DNA of 64,000 nt from positions 1,197,001-1,261,000 of the forward strand of contig JAMWET010002920.1 of NCBI GenBank assembly GCA_024036415.1. The letters run 5' to 3'. The notes under the pieces are model-generated. The model was not told where the DNA came from. It did not search any database and saw only the letters and a list, made by a program, of their open reading frames with translations. Shown here one piece after another: positions 12,203 to 25,600 of the stretch (positions are counted from its first letter, which is position 1; each line of letters begins with the position of its first letter). The DNA comes from Prochilodus magdalenae. Its lineage: Eukaryota; Chordata; Actinopteri; Characiformes; Prochilodontidae. The position numbers and the translations under genes are program-made.

Positions 12203-13176
12203 GTTCAGTGGACTTTGTGAATGAACTTGGACTTGTGGGTTTTTTTTCCCCCCTACGTCTGTTGACGACAGGACTTGTCAAAAAGAACTTTGCAAGAAGA
12301 AAACTGTTCATGGTTACCCAAGTGGGCTTGGGCCACTTTTAAAAGCTTTTTATGAGAATTCAAAACTTATTTTTATATTAAAATGTTTGAGAAACACACA
12401 CCTGTATGAAAGATTATTATTTTCTCATTCCTTAAAAAAAAAAAAAAACTCTAAACTAACTGTACAAATGTTGATGAGCCGATGGTTACCTTGCTTTTCA
12501 TATGAAGCTCAAAATTTGGAGCACATTATTTGTGTCCTGAAAACCTTCTTTGTTTTTGTTTTTTTATTTATAAGATTGCTTAAAGGAAAATAATGACTAA
12601 GCAGATAGGGTTTTTGTAAATAACTACACAGGTAAGGAGCTGAAGCTTAGAGTTTTAAGGTAAATTATTGGTTAATTGCTCAAGTGTCTGATATTAAGAT
12701 GAGAGAAAGATACTGCATCAAGATTTCACCTGGTATAAATGCTTTGGTGCTTTTGTTTCGAATTTAGTTTTTGAACTGATGAGATTTTCACATAATTTAC
12801 TACATATAATCAGACTGGTAAAAACTGCTTTGTAGAAAGGATAATCCCGTAAACATGTGTCTGTTCCTAAAATGATTCTTCAGTGATCAGATTTTGTGTG
12901 AATAACTGTGACTCAGTATGAGTCTGTAACTTGTTTCCGAGTTGAAAGATTCCAATGGGGAAACTACTAAAGGACAAAACAATAGTGCTTTAATTTTAAA
13001 ATGTGTAAAAGAGAAGTACAAACCTCTTAAAAAGAGATTTGATGGTGTATTTATTCAATATAAAGAAATGTCAGACCTTCATTTTCAGTTTCTGGCTTAA
13101 AAAAACATTTTGGCTGGAAAAGAGTAGTCTTACAGAAAATGGCTCATGTCCAGAAAGATAATAGTTGTTTCTGTGC

Positions 13177-13227
13177 TTTGTTTGTTTGTTTGTTTGTTTG
13201 TTTGTTTGTTTGTTTGTTTGTTTGTTT
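13177..13227. repeat. (TTTG)n microsatellite
   Basis: About twelve near-perfect TTTG units in a row. Any protein read through it is spurious. Confidence 0.95.
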
Positions 13228-13400
13228 AAATCCCTCCCCCAAGATGATTTTGGTGTTTGTCATGCAATTCACACTCTGAACAAGGCATGCTAAGCTGTTA
13301 TTACATCCTGGTAAACATGCAAACTGGGGCTTTAGGACCCTTGCAGCTTTCTCCACTAGCCACACACTGTAACCTTGGGTACCATGCTAGCCAGCTACTT

Positions 13401-13505
<105 letters not shown>

Positions 13506-16149
13506 GTCCGGGTTCACTTTAGTACGATTTAACGGTTGCTTTTCACATTTTAAACTGCAAACATTGGCATGGAATCCTTCCCAATCCTTCTAGAAAATAT
13601 GTGATGGGCTTGAAAGTGCTGCTACCTTTCGACTTGCTTTTGGATGATTTGTTAACAGCGTATGCTGCAGTGTATGAAACATGTAACCATGTTTCATTTT
13701 AAAATATGGTTGAAATGAAACATGGTCAGTTATCAGCGATGGGCAATATATAACTTCTCTTTTAAGAGAGGGTTGTTTTGAAGTCCTAGTTATTACTGTG
13801 CCATTAAAATGCTTAAACAATGACTTTCCGTGGTCATAAGACGCACAAAACCTGTGGCTTTACCTCCTGATCTACTGTAATTGAATGACTAGCATTTTCT
13901 ACTGAAATGCTGATCTTCGAATTTTTTTTATTTTTCCAGTTCTTCTAACCACAATCAGGATGTGGCTTATCTATATGTTAATAATTAGATCAGAAAAGAT
14001 TTAACTCTGGCACAATGTTTAATGTAGAGTAAACACGGTTGCACAAATTCAATGTTTGGAAAACTCGGTTTTCACAAAGATTTTGGCAGAATGTTGACCT
14101 TTTCGTGTTTTCAGGAGATTTCAATGTCTCAACTGGATCTATTGCTAACTGCTAATGCTAACTGAATTGGCTGAACTATGTTATGATGTTGTCGGACACT
14201 TCAGGCCAAGTCCCGTAGTTATGGAAGTGCTGGAAATGTCACAGTTTTTGCATAAGCCGGTCACTCTCTGTATGGTCGAAGTCATTAATTTGGGTGTTTT
14301 TTGATAATACTGTGGATGCCTGGTGAAGCTGGGTAATAGCAAGTGGCAAGTAACAAGTTTCTATAATCTGTATCGTTCTTACAAGTGATAAAGTCTACGC
14401 AAATTTAAATGCTGTTCTCAAACTAGTCATGTCACTTAATCTACAATGCTTTATAGAGCAAATTATTCAAAGTTTTTGTCATTCCCAAAAGCCTTAAAAT
14501 ACTGAATGTTTTGGTTGGTCATTTGCTAAAATAAAAGCTCTAGTTGTTTGTTAATGCTTGTTTGTAGTTGTTTTTATTTATTTTTTTGTATAATATTTAC
14601 CTAGATTTAATAGTTCCATAAACAATGGTTGTATTTCATTTGTAGCGGTGGACTCATTCTACACTTAGAAACCTGGATGTGGAAAACTGTCCCATAGAGT
14701 CGTAGCTGCGATCTCCCGCAGGTAGGGCGGTCCCAAGCTGAGACCTTGGTGTGCGGAGTGTTTTTGTTTGCTCAGATGTGCTCGGTCTCTGGTTACAGGC
14801 TTATCCATATGGTCTAAAGGGGATTACCTGTGGATCGCCCACACAGGGCCTTACTTGCTGCCTGCACCAGCACCTGCTGTGGTTACCTGAGCCAGATAAC
14901 ACATGTTTATTAGGCAATGGTGAACACGGGTGACTGATTTACTGCACTGCAAAGTTAGTATGTAGGTGCTGAACTTTAACCAGAGATGTCTGAATGTCTT
15001 TTTAAGGCAAATGTAGTTATTTCTGTATCCTCTTTTTTTTTTTTTTTTTTTTTTTTCTTTTTTTCTTGTAATCATGAAATGCATCTACCATATATTTGAT
15101 GTATTTTATAGAAGCATCTCTTGCTGTATGCATGAGATTTTGTTTTACTGAATGGATTAACTGCCTTCTGTATTCCTTGCTTGTCTCTGTTTAGTTCTAA
15201 GGCTCTACAAGATACAATGTAAGGATGTCCTTCCTATAGGGTTTCAGCATTTAATCTCTATATACGTTTTCAATAATGGCAGTCATTGCTTGTGGTTTGA
15301 AACCATTAGGTAATACTGAGCCACATGCCTGAAATTCTGATATTGCACAATAGTTCAGTGACTTGCATTCACATGAAGTAGGAAGACTTCTTTGAGACAT
15401 CACATTGAGCTCTGACGGCTTCTTGCTATTACAGAATGTTAGGAGTAACCCTAAGTCTTAGTTCTTTCCATGTCACGTCAGCTGATGCCATAGGAGAAAC
15501 TGTCAGCAATTGATTAGAAAAGTTGCCACACCCACAGTTATCAGTGTGAAAAAGCTGAAATTGCACCTCAACCCGAGAAACCGATGAGACAGATGCTCTG
15601 AGGTTGTAAAAAAAACATAAGTATGCCAGATCAGGTCCTAAATATTGTTTTTATATCCATTTTTATAGATGGCAGCATGTCAGAGGTGGGTAGTAATTAG
15701 TTGACAAATCTGCTTCAGTGTTTAATACTTCAATTACTACTAATACTATTTTTGGAAGGAAAGGAACCTACATTAATTTTAATCATTTTACTTCAAAACA
15801 AATGTACATAAAGGTTTGAATTTAACAGAAGTCGCTTATGTTTATTTATTGATTTTGGTGATTTGATATTTTTAATCTGATAATGTTCAGTGCATGTAAA
15901 AATGGCAGAGGAATTTTTGGATGTTTCTGGGAGACTGGATCAAGTTTAGTGGGGGGTTTGTTGCAAAGGGTTTTTAGAGTCTGTGTAGAACCATTTTCTT
16001 TACGAACAAACTTACAAAAAAAACAAAAACGAAGCTGAACAAAAATCATCTGCTGAGTTTTGTCCTCAGCAAGCCGCCCACGCCAAACTGTGCTCAACTC
16101 TGGAAAACCAAATGAAATACCTAGAACAGCTCTTTGCTTAATTAAGCAC

Positions 16150-16555
16150 AGTATAAATATTTTATTAGCTATTAAAAACGCATGCTATAAAAAGTAAGTA
16201 AACCCCTACCAACCCTTTCCTCTACCTGTAAAAGATTTGCGCAATATTGTGAAGGAATTTTGGATTATTCCTCCCAGCAAATGTGTTTCAGTATATCATT
16301 ATTTCTGGGATGCTTGCATAGCCCTCCTCCAGTTAATTTATTTGTGTGTTTTGGGCTGTTGTCTGGTTTCTTCACTTAGTGTCTCTTCAGTTTGAGGTCA
16401 TGAACTGTTGTCCTTGCATTTTCCTGTAACAGGTTTTGATACACCTATGAGTTTGTTGTTCCATCAATGACCGCAAGGCGTACAGCTGGCAAAGCAGATG
16501 CAAATCATGATGCTCCCTCCACCAGGCTTTGCAGCTTTGGTGTTGATGTCCAGTG

Positions 16556-16591
<36 letters not shown>

Positions 16592-16800
16592 CCCCCCCAA
16601 AACATAGCATTGTACATTTATGTTTAAAAGGTCCACGTTTGTGTCAAAAGTCCATAAAACCTTTGACATGAGCAAGGTTTTTTTCAGTTTGTAGAGTATC
16701 CTGTAGTTTTTTTTTGCTGTTAAGTGAGGGTTTTGTGGCTGTGTGTGCTGCCAATGGGCATTTATTTAATTTTATCTTCTTAAACGACACGCCTTATGAC
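16150..16800 (-). mobile_element. Decayed Tc1-like element with T-rich insertion
   Basis: The segment around 16495-16545 (ATGATGCTCCCTCCACCAGGCTTTGC) resembles the transposase region of the Tc1 copy at 40195-40230 (ATGATGTTGCCACCCCCATGCT), which encodes the GGGNIML motif on the minus strand. A run of about 34 T interrupts it at 16557-16591. No open frame remains and no terminal repeats were identified. The relation to Tc1 rests on short similarity. Confidence 0.4.
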
Positions 16801-18239
16801 AATTAGCTCTTGGAGAAGTCATTAACATGGAGGTCACACTGTTTTTCACATTGTATTAAAACAATTTAGCCAAATTTGCTGATCCAAAATACAGAGCAAT
16901 AGACAATGCCTTCAAACACATTGGTGGAAATTTAGTGCTTTGACCAGTAGACTCCATACCTATTGAACAAACCTTCTCCTCCTGTGTGGCATGATTGACA
17001 GTTTGCAGGTCCAGGCATGTCTATGGAGAGAATGTGTTAGGGTCTGATGTTTAGTCTGTTAACTGCATTAACATGAGCATGGGTCATTTGGTCATGGCAC
17101 CAAATGCCCCCACCCTTTCCACACCTCCACAAACATCACTTGTCAAAATACCCTCACTGATCGGATCTGTAACTTGAATCTACAGGGGACTTAACTTCTG
17201 CTGTTATAGCCCCAGTTAGGATTTTCTGAAATATTGCTACGGCTGTCAGTAATAGTAGGTCTGGATTGGTCTTGTTCTAAAATCTGATTGGCTGAGACAG
17301 ACTTAAATCTGTTGTGCTATACTCTATGCAAATGAAGGAAAAATTTGCGGTTACACAAATATGAGCATGTTCTGTTCAACAGCTACAGGGAAATGAAAAA
17401 TAGTTGTCTATCTGATGCCATTTTTGTGATGATGCTAACATCTGCTAAATAGGTTTTAGAGGAGCAGCATAGAAAACATTTCAAAGACTTCTGAAGCTAA
17501 TGGATAGTTAGTTGAGGTTTTTGAATGTTTCTGCTTTGCAGACTCTTCTAATATTCGAGTTTAAATCTTGTCTCTGAATAGTGCACCATGTTTTGCATGC
17601 TAACTCTTGCTTAAAACTTTTCAACAGCTTTTCACATGGTTATTCTGAGAAGTACTTTATAATGAAGGTGGGGTTAGTCAGTAAATGCTGGGCGGTATAT
17701 GTGTTAAAGCAGGAAGTGTTAGTGAGTCAAGTGTAAGAATAAGGCACATCTTAGGCCATCAACAGCATATTAATAAAGATCCACAACTTGTATAAAAGCT
17801 GTGGCTAATTAATTACTGCTACAAAAATTGCCTTCTGTGATCCACAGTGGTAAAGGGGAAGCTGGGAGATTCTTGCATGGCGAGTGGCATGCAGTAGGCC
17901 CAAGCATGACCACTGCTTAGATGAAGAGACATTTGCTTCCACACATGATCACTCCCACCACTCTTAGATGTCATGCAACAGACAAAATGCCTTGGTTCCT
18001 CTCAGGGTTTCTGTGGTGTTTTTTTTTTTTTTTTATTGAATCATGTTGAAATTGGACTTTGTGGGCCATTTTGAGGCGTTGTTCAAGAGACTTTATTAAT
18101 TACATATCCATATTCCGTAGATGTTGTGAGGACCTAGTTTGTTATGCATAGGGAGAGTGCACAGGCTATAGATTATGTCCTGTAATTTGTTTTCTTTATC
18201 ATTGCGTTATTTCATTCCATCCCCTTTCTACAGGTGTAT

Positions 18240-18740
18240 AAAATCATAGCCATGCACTCTGCTGTGAATGGGTTCGATAGCTCACGAATGGTATTGTGAT
18301 ATGATACCCCGTTGCAATAAGCCAATACATGAAATTTCTTCCCTCTTAGATATTTCACAATCAACTGTGAATGGCATTATGGAAAAGTGGAAGTATATAG
18401 GAACTACTGCAACTCAGCCACGAAGTGGTAGACCATATAAAGTTACAGAGTCTCCGAATTCTGAGGCAAACAGTGTGTAAAAGCTCACAGCGCTCTGCTG
18501 ATATATTAACCTCCTCAGCCAGTAATATCAGCACAAAGCTCTGTGAATGAGGTGGTGAAACCATGTTCTGTGGAATCTGATGGACGTATTTGGGTTTTGC
18601 CGACTATGAAGTTTGGTGGAGGAGTGATAATGCTATATTTCAAATTTGTGGGAACAGTTTAAGGAAGGCCTTGTTTTTGTTCCCGCATGACTGTGCCCCA
18701 GTGCACAAAGCAAGGTTTAACCGAAGGTTGGTTCGGTTAA
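18240..18740 (+). pseudogene. Decayed Tc1-type transposase
   Basis: The frame at 18268-18480 reads as a helix-turn-helix (EISSLLDISQSTVNGIMEKW) followed by GTTATQPRSGRPYKVT, matching the DNA-binding region of Tc1/mariner transposases. Downstream, after frame loss and a large deletion, come MKFGGGVIML near 18608 and FPHDCAPVHKARF near 18685. These correspond to the GGGS-VMLWG segment and the second catalytic Asp region (D of QQDNCPVHKA). The first Asp and the catalytic Glu regions are missing. It cannot be functional. Confidence 0.75.
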
Positions 18741-18795
18741 ATATTCTTCTTCATATAATGTATTGGCATCAGTTAAAACACCTCTATTTTTTATA

Positions 18796-18799
18796 TATA

Positions 18800-18832
<33 letters not shown>
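18796..18832. repeat. (TATG)n microsatellite
   Basis: Short (TA)n grading into about seven TATG units, immediately downstream of the Tc1 remnant. Confidence 0.85.
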
Positions 18833-18835
<3 letters not shown>

Positions 18836-19289
18836 CACTTGCTGACAGACTGAACTCAAAACAACACAACAACAAATGGTGAGGATAACAAAATGTAAAA
18901 TGTATTAGAAATTAGATAAGCGCTACATATACATGAAACATACCTAATAGCACATAATATTTTAGCGCAAGTAACAACTGTCTATATGTCATGGACTGGA
19001 CAAGTTTCTAGATGTAGGCGACATCATAGTTCAGACATTCTTGGATCAAAAAATTATGCAGTTGGACCAGCTTTGGTGAATGCATTCCCTGGAGCATTCT
19101 AAGGATTCCTGTAGGCTAGAAGTACTGCTACTGCTGGTAGATCCGTATGCTTCCATATGAATTCCGCTACTTCCTTCACATCATGACCTTTGGTACACCC
19201 AAATGCAATTGCATCTTTTAGCCAATCATTAACATCTGCTTTGCAACCCATTTTCTCACATGTAGTGAGAATATGCTGTGCTGTATACC

Positions 19290-19640
19290 ACCTCTCCTCA
19301 AACTATGAATCCCGTTGCACACCCTTTTCGTGTGTGGCGAGCATTATCTTGCTAATAATGCCATTTGGAAGCACTACCCAGGGAAGTCCTGAGAGGCAAC
19401 AAATGTTGCCTTGTATCTCTATTAGGGGTGACTGACAGTTGTATGCGATGGCTCCCCGTATTATCTCACTAGCAGTTGGGGCAGTGTGTTGCTTGCCCCA
19501 AAGCAAAGGAGTGAAGCGCTCACCACACTCCCTCTATACTCGGACCCAACCACTGTTAGATCCCAAAAAGAACCTAGACTTGTCTCTAAAGATGATACGG
19601 TTCTAGTCTGTGGCAGGTTTCTTGTTCATGACATCACTGC
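19290..19640 (-). pseudogene. Decayed Tc1-like transposase, second family
   Basis: On the minus strand, across frame changes, the sequence reads FRDKSRFFLGSNSGWVRV, then GERFTPLLW and HTAPTASEIIRGAIAYN. This matches the first catalytic Asp region (SDESRF) and the VWGAIAY segment of Tc1-like transposases of the type with a GxxNxxRVWRR signature. Stops and frameshifts interrupt it, and the first catalytic Asp is followed by Lys where Glu is usual. The element probably extends into flanking sequence up to about 19.0 and 19.9 kb, but its ends are not recognisable. Confidence 0.6.
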
Positions 19641-20555
19641 AAACAAAGGTGACGGCTGACTGTTGATAACAGGATACGTAATGTGTGCCATGACCCCTGA
19701 TTTCCAAAGCTCCTGAAATGATCCAGAGACAAGGGTGTGTAATGAATATGCCATCTGTGTCGGGATGATGGGCAAGGAAACTGTGGGAGCTGGTCATGCT
19801 TGACAGCAGATCAAATAATTTTCTCTACTGGTGGTCTCTCTGGAGCCTGTGTGCGTGCCCTCACGTAACCAGACTACAACTGTAATCATTTACATATCTG
19901 CCTGAGACATAACCGCATGCCAAGCAGTCTGATTTCTATCTGGGTGTGTTTTTTTATTTTTTTGGTCAATGAATGTGTACTGTGTTACATGAGAATACGG
20001 GTTGGACTTTAGGAGTTTGTTTTCCCAGTAGGTGCTTTCAATGGTTTTACTGACTGAAGAACAAATGGAATTGACAGATGGGTAATGTACATTAAAATAA
20101 ATAGAATTATCGGCTGGCAGTCTGCTAACGCTATTGTGCAAGTGCCTCTCCACTGGAAGTGTTTTCGTATTCTTTAGGAAACAAAGCACCCTGTAATGCA
20201 ATCTGCCATCATTGTGCCCTCAGCTTTGATGGGGTTTTATGTTCACCACTCTTGTCACAACTGACATCTTTGATCATCATTAAAAGGCAGTGAACTATGA
20301 GGGCATTACTGCATTAAAAGGTGTGAGGCTTGGCAGTTTGGGTGGCAGTGCTGTTTTTACTTGTAAAGGCTTGATGACAACACCATGTCATTTGAGAATC
20401 TAAGTATATAGTGGTTGGGGGTTGAGGTCACATAGTGGCATATACAAAAACAACACTGATGAGCTCACACAGCCATGGGTGGTACCATGGCTGTTCACAA
20501 AGAATATGGTGTAGTCTGTTTCACTATTCTTTTTTGCTGAAATTATGATACAAGT

Positions 20556-20720
20556 ACAGTACTTTGCAAAAGTCAGAGACCACCCTTAGTTTGTTTAATT
20601 CCCTGTCACAGTTGCTAATAAGTACAAGACATACTGTTTTTCAGGAGACATTTCTGAGGAGACTGCGTTCAAATTAAAGGGAAAGTTGAAGGACAATAAG
20701 TAAAAATAGCGGAATACACA
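20556..20720. mobile_element. Fragment of a Tc1-like element end
   Basis: Begins GTACAGTACTTTGCAAAAGT, followed by CAGAGACCACCCTTAGTTTG. This resembles a widespread Tc1-type terminal sequence of fish and also 27204-27260 and 51160-51200 in this window. No transposase is left. Confidence 0.4.
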
Positions 20721-22004
20721 GGCAAAGGGACTTTTAACAACCAGGTATCACTTGGCAAATACTTTTACAACCTTGATCCCTGATAAATATAACACCATCA
20801 TAACAATTCTCTACACTTTATGTAGTACACTGTATTAAAATATATGTTAATTCAGTCAGCATTTAAACTTTATTGCACAAAACATGAACTCAAACAAAAC
20901 TAAATTGTGCTGCTGTTCAGTGGTTTCAAAACTAGGCTTTTCCTTCACACATAGAATTTTTATCTTTGCCTATCTACATCTTCTCTTCGCTCGCCAGCTC
21001 TTTTTAAAGGTGTCCGAGCTCCAGAAGCAAAAAGAGCCTTAAATGGCTCTCATTACAAGGTAGTGCTTGCCCCCCAGGCTAAGGAAAGGGGAGTTTACTG
21101 CTCCACATCCTGGCTTACACCATACCTTGGTGAAAATGTTAGGTGTAGCACAGTGGCCACAGTGCAGAACAGGAGTCCGAGCCAGGAGATGGGTCTTGTG
21201 GTACAAGAGGTGTTTTTTTTTTTTGCTGCCTCTTGTAGAGGAATAGCCACCTGGCGCAACGTATTATAGTTGTCAGCACAACGCTGTTCTCCTGCCTTCC
21301 TTTTTCTCCCGGCACTAGGAAAACAGAATGATATTTTGACAGGAAATGTTTGTATTTGTGATGTTTATGGATTTAGTATACCTCAAGTTCCACTGATCTA
21401 GGCTAACAAATAAAAGCTGCTCCACCAAAATTACATGGTTCTTGAGTTCAAACAATGATTAAGGGCTCTTACCTAATTGTGAGATCAGACATGATGATAC
21501 ACTACATGCACTTGGGCTAGTGACCTCATTCAACACCAAGTCTTCCTTGCAAGGTTTATGTCAAGGTCTGCATTTGACACGTACAGACAAACACAGTAGG
21601 AGACTATGTAATGTTTAGGACATGCCATTTAGAGAATGTTTTAGATGTTGAATGAATTTAGGTTTTACGTTTTGTTGTAACCGTGAACCGTGTTTGAACT
21701 TTTTAATGACTTGCTGCAGATTGACAGGACAATAGCAACACTCTGTATCGTTACTCACGACATACAATTCTTTGTGTCCTGTAATTAAAGTGTTGAGTAT
21801 TAGGCTTTGTGTGTTAATGGGTGTGTAGGTGTCTGTGCATGGTGGGGGGTTGATGTTTACTTAGAAAACTGGGTCAAACTGACTCTGGGTCAAATCCTCT
21901 CTGTATACCCCTCCAAAGACTTACAGATTAGGGGCTTTGTTTGTAAATACAGATAAAACAATGGGTACAGTCAAATTCAGAATTACTGGTGCCCTTCAAG
22001 AAAG

Positions 22005-22625
22005 GCATTTAGTGAGGGGTGATGCCCTCAATGACTCATCCCGTGAATGCCAGAACCACTGGCAGATGGCTGCATGACACAGGACTACATGCACGCAGAC
22101 CATTACAATGACTGTGCTTAACACCACGTGGACGTCTCCAATGACTGCAATGGTGTCGTGCCAAATGAGATTGACTTAGAATGATTGGCAGCACTTCATC
22201 TGCAGTGATGAGTCCCACTTTTGCCTTAGAGGAGACGACCAATGAATCTGTGCGCGGAGGCAACGTTGTCAGCACCAAGCTGAACAGTTTGTTGTCACAT
22301 GACACCTGTTCAGGAGGCCTTGTGTCATTCCACCTCCACACAATCTGCAGGCACTGTGTGAGAATATTCCAGCTGCATGTGATGGATTATCACGGGACAC
22401 CAATAGGAACCTTTACAAATCCATGCTGAGACGTCTGGCATGTTGTGTTTGCAAACATGGTGGCCCGAACGTACTGAGGAACACTACTACTGTATGTGTA
22501 CTCAATGAATATTACCCATGTCAGTCTAAATTTATTATCATTATTTATTGTTCCTGGTAAACTTTATCTTCCTTCCCAATAGCACTGCTACCTGACACTT
22601 CCTTATGGGTGCAACTATTCTTTTA
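22005..22625 (+). mobile_element. Internally deleted Tc1-like element, copy A
   Basis: It aligns by eye, as the opposite strand, to 49130-49700. Shared stretches include AGGACTACATGC, TTAACACCA, the segment encoding SDES-F, CCACCTCCA, and a 3' part ending TTATTGTTCCTGGTAA-CTT and CTTCCTTCCCAATAGC. The encoded remnant goes from the first catalytic Asp region (CSDESHFCL) almost directly to the C-terminal region (LQALCENIPAACDG), so the second Asp and Glu regions are absent. Stop codons occur in frame. It is non-autonomous and decayed. Confidence 0.65.
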
Positions 22626-25600
22626 GTGATGAGTGTATTTCTCTCCTCTCCATATAAAATGAACAATCTTAATCTTGATGAATGCTTCTATAAGCATTCC
22701 TCTTACCACCAAGGCTGCTGTCTCTTGTCCCGCCCATACAGAACAGTTTCTTATTTAAAGTTAAAGCTAACACAGCATAAGCAGGAGCTAGAAAGCTAGA
22801 CCTCCTGTTTGTATATGTCTATCATGTGTTCATCTGTCTTTCATACACCAACATTGTTAGTTTGACCTTCCCTCCTTACACGTTCCTTCTTCTGTTGTCA
22901 TGGTATGGCACTGTGGGGAGGACCCAAATGCAGAGACACAGGACTTAAATCTGTGACATTTTCACAGTTCTCAGATAGGGCTGATCTGCTGCTGTTAAAG
23001 TGATTTATTATAATTTTATATATGATATTTTTTATTCAAGCTTTGCTGAATGTTTGATATAGTGCTCAAGTTTAGTATCATACAATCATGTTTAATATTA
23101 TACTCTGGGACTTTAAGGTCTTTACCTTTGCTCTGTAGATTTTTCAGTGAATGTGCTTTCAGTAATATCTGCAAATCATCCAGGCAATCTTTCCAAACAA
23201 CACTACAAAGTACAAACATGGTTGGATATATTTAATACTTTGTATGAGACAAGAAGCTGGCAACACTTTTTAGGACCTTTTTATTTTCTGTTTTTTCCAA
23301 TAATTCCAAAGGAAACTTTATAATAGTTTCTTTATCAAGCTGCAACACACCTTTATGAGCAGTAAATTATTTCCCAAAGATTTATATGACTGTGGGAAAC
23401 AACTATGCGGTAAGTTTCATTCATAGGAACAAACAGGAAGCACCATGAATGATAAACGTCTCTTAAGGAAGAAGGAAAAATGTAGAAAACAAAGCATTCA
23501 GGTGTTACATGAGCATAGCAGCCATGTGTGGCCAGGTGTGTAGATGTGTTGAGCAATGTGTTGTTCTTTTCTACTGCCTAAAAACTTGAATGATCCCATA
23601 GTACGTGTTGGGGAATTTCCTATGCAGGAGGGCTAGACTTCTGCATGGGGTGGTGATATTCCTGTTCTAACACACCTGATTGAACTCAGCCATTAATTGC
23701 CAGGTTTAGAAGCTGAGCAGGGAAATCATTAAATGGGCTGGACTCTGGTCCAGAATTCCCCACCCCCGCTATGCTTATAAAATATTACTTTCGGTCCCTC
23801 AGTGAACCTTTTAATGGAAGTTTTTAGCTTTGTTTTAAAAACCCTTGCCTCCACATAATGTTCTATACTAATGAAAGTTATTTTGTTTCTAGGAACATAC
23901 ATCCAAGACAAGAACCATTCAGCATTGAACCTCATACCTTTAAACCTCAATAGGAGTTCACCAGATAGAGAAAGCAACGGGAAGGAATAGGAGAAGAATA
24001 GGAGGTTGTTTTTTTAGTAAACTGCTGTTTCACTCTACTGCAGTAGACATGGAGTTATAGAACAGTCAAATTCACTCTTTGGCTGATTAATTGTGGGAAG
24101 ACAATTGTGAACCTTATGCCGTTCCAGACTCTGGGAAACTATGTCTGAGGTGGAAAAACATATGCACTGGGGAGTTCTAGGACACAGACGCTCAGAAGCT
24201 TGTTGTCACATGCACAGACACACGCCCACACATGGTTTCTTTTCTCATTCTCTGCGTAGGTGGGGTAAAAGAATGCTGGCGCTGTACGGGAAGTATTTTT
24301 CTGGAATTCTTTATTTACTTTCAGAGATCCAGCCCCTTGGCACTTCTGTTTTCTCGTTTGTTTAGTTCCATGTCAAGAACATACTTGATCCAGATTGTTG
24401 ATTGTTGAAGCGTTTAGATCTGGATTACCTGACCCGAGACCGCTTTGAGATGTTGACTCTGGAGAACAGAAAGCAGTTACAGTTCTTGCATAGAAGTTTC
24501 AAAGTAGATGCACTAGGCTGGGAAGCTAAACAGTGCCAAGTGCTGAGATACTGTTTGGCATTCATTTTGGCCTTGATGTTGATAAAGTGCAGTTTCACCC
24601 ATGACCAAATTTCAAGCACCTTATTCCCACCCTCTGCATCTTGTTCCAAGTCACATACCATGTTAAGCTCCTTCAAGCAACCTGCCAGCACTCTGTGAAT
24701 GCACTTCCCGCAAGTTGTGCAAATTTGCAGAGACTCGTCAAACAACAAACCAATAAGAGCTGTAGCTCCTAATGTGTCAAAACATGCCAGTCCTTTGGCT
24801 TGAGCTCATGGTTTGCGAGAACCCTCCTAGATAAGATTGTTTGTCCACCAGTAAAAACAGTCACAACTGCTTTGATCTCGAATGTGAAGGCAATAGACCT
24901 GCTGCAGCTGTACCTGTGTCTATGATGTCAGCCTCAGAATTGAGATACATGACAGAGCTTGTGCTGTTTGTGTAATGTCAGGGCATTAGCGGTTGATTTT
25001 GCTTGAGTAGGGCTCTCGGCATGTGATGTTATCACTGTTCTGAAACTCTTTACACATTTCCCATCCAGTTCTCAAAAACAGGGTGATAGACTTGTGTGAT
25101 TTCTGAGATGTTCTCCGGTGGTGACATTATGAAAAGTGGTTAATAGCAAAAAAATAAAAATGCAAACTAATGTAATGTTTTATCTACATCTGTTTACCCT
25201 CTGGTGTTGAAGAGTTTTTGTCAGATGTGTTTTAAAGGCTGATTCTTCTGCAGTTCTTCTACAGTGCTTTTCTTCGCTATGTCTATAACATAATTGGAAT
25301 CTCTAAATTCCATATCTGTTTTTCAAGCTGAGTAGGAGAATCAAGATCTCACAGTAAGGCAAAGAATTTAATATGCTTTTATGTCTTCTATGCATCCAGA
25401 AGTACCCACTGTTAGTCTAAACAGTGAATCCAGCTACTTTAAACCCAGTTATCCAGGTGTTTAAATCCACACACTCTTTGTATATTCTCCATAGAAAAAC
25501 ACTGCCAGTACAAGCAGATGCTCTGGGGCAGCCACACATCAACCTAATATCACCAGGCCCAATAGCAAGTGATGGCTAAAGGGGTATGCAGCTGCATTCT

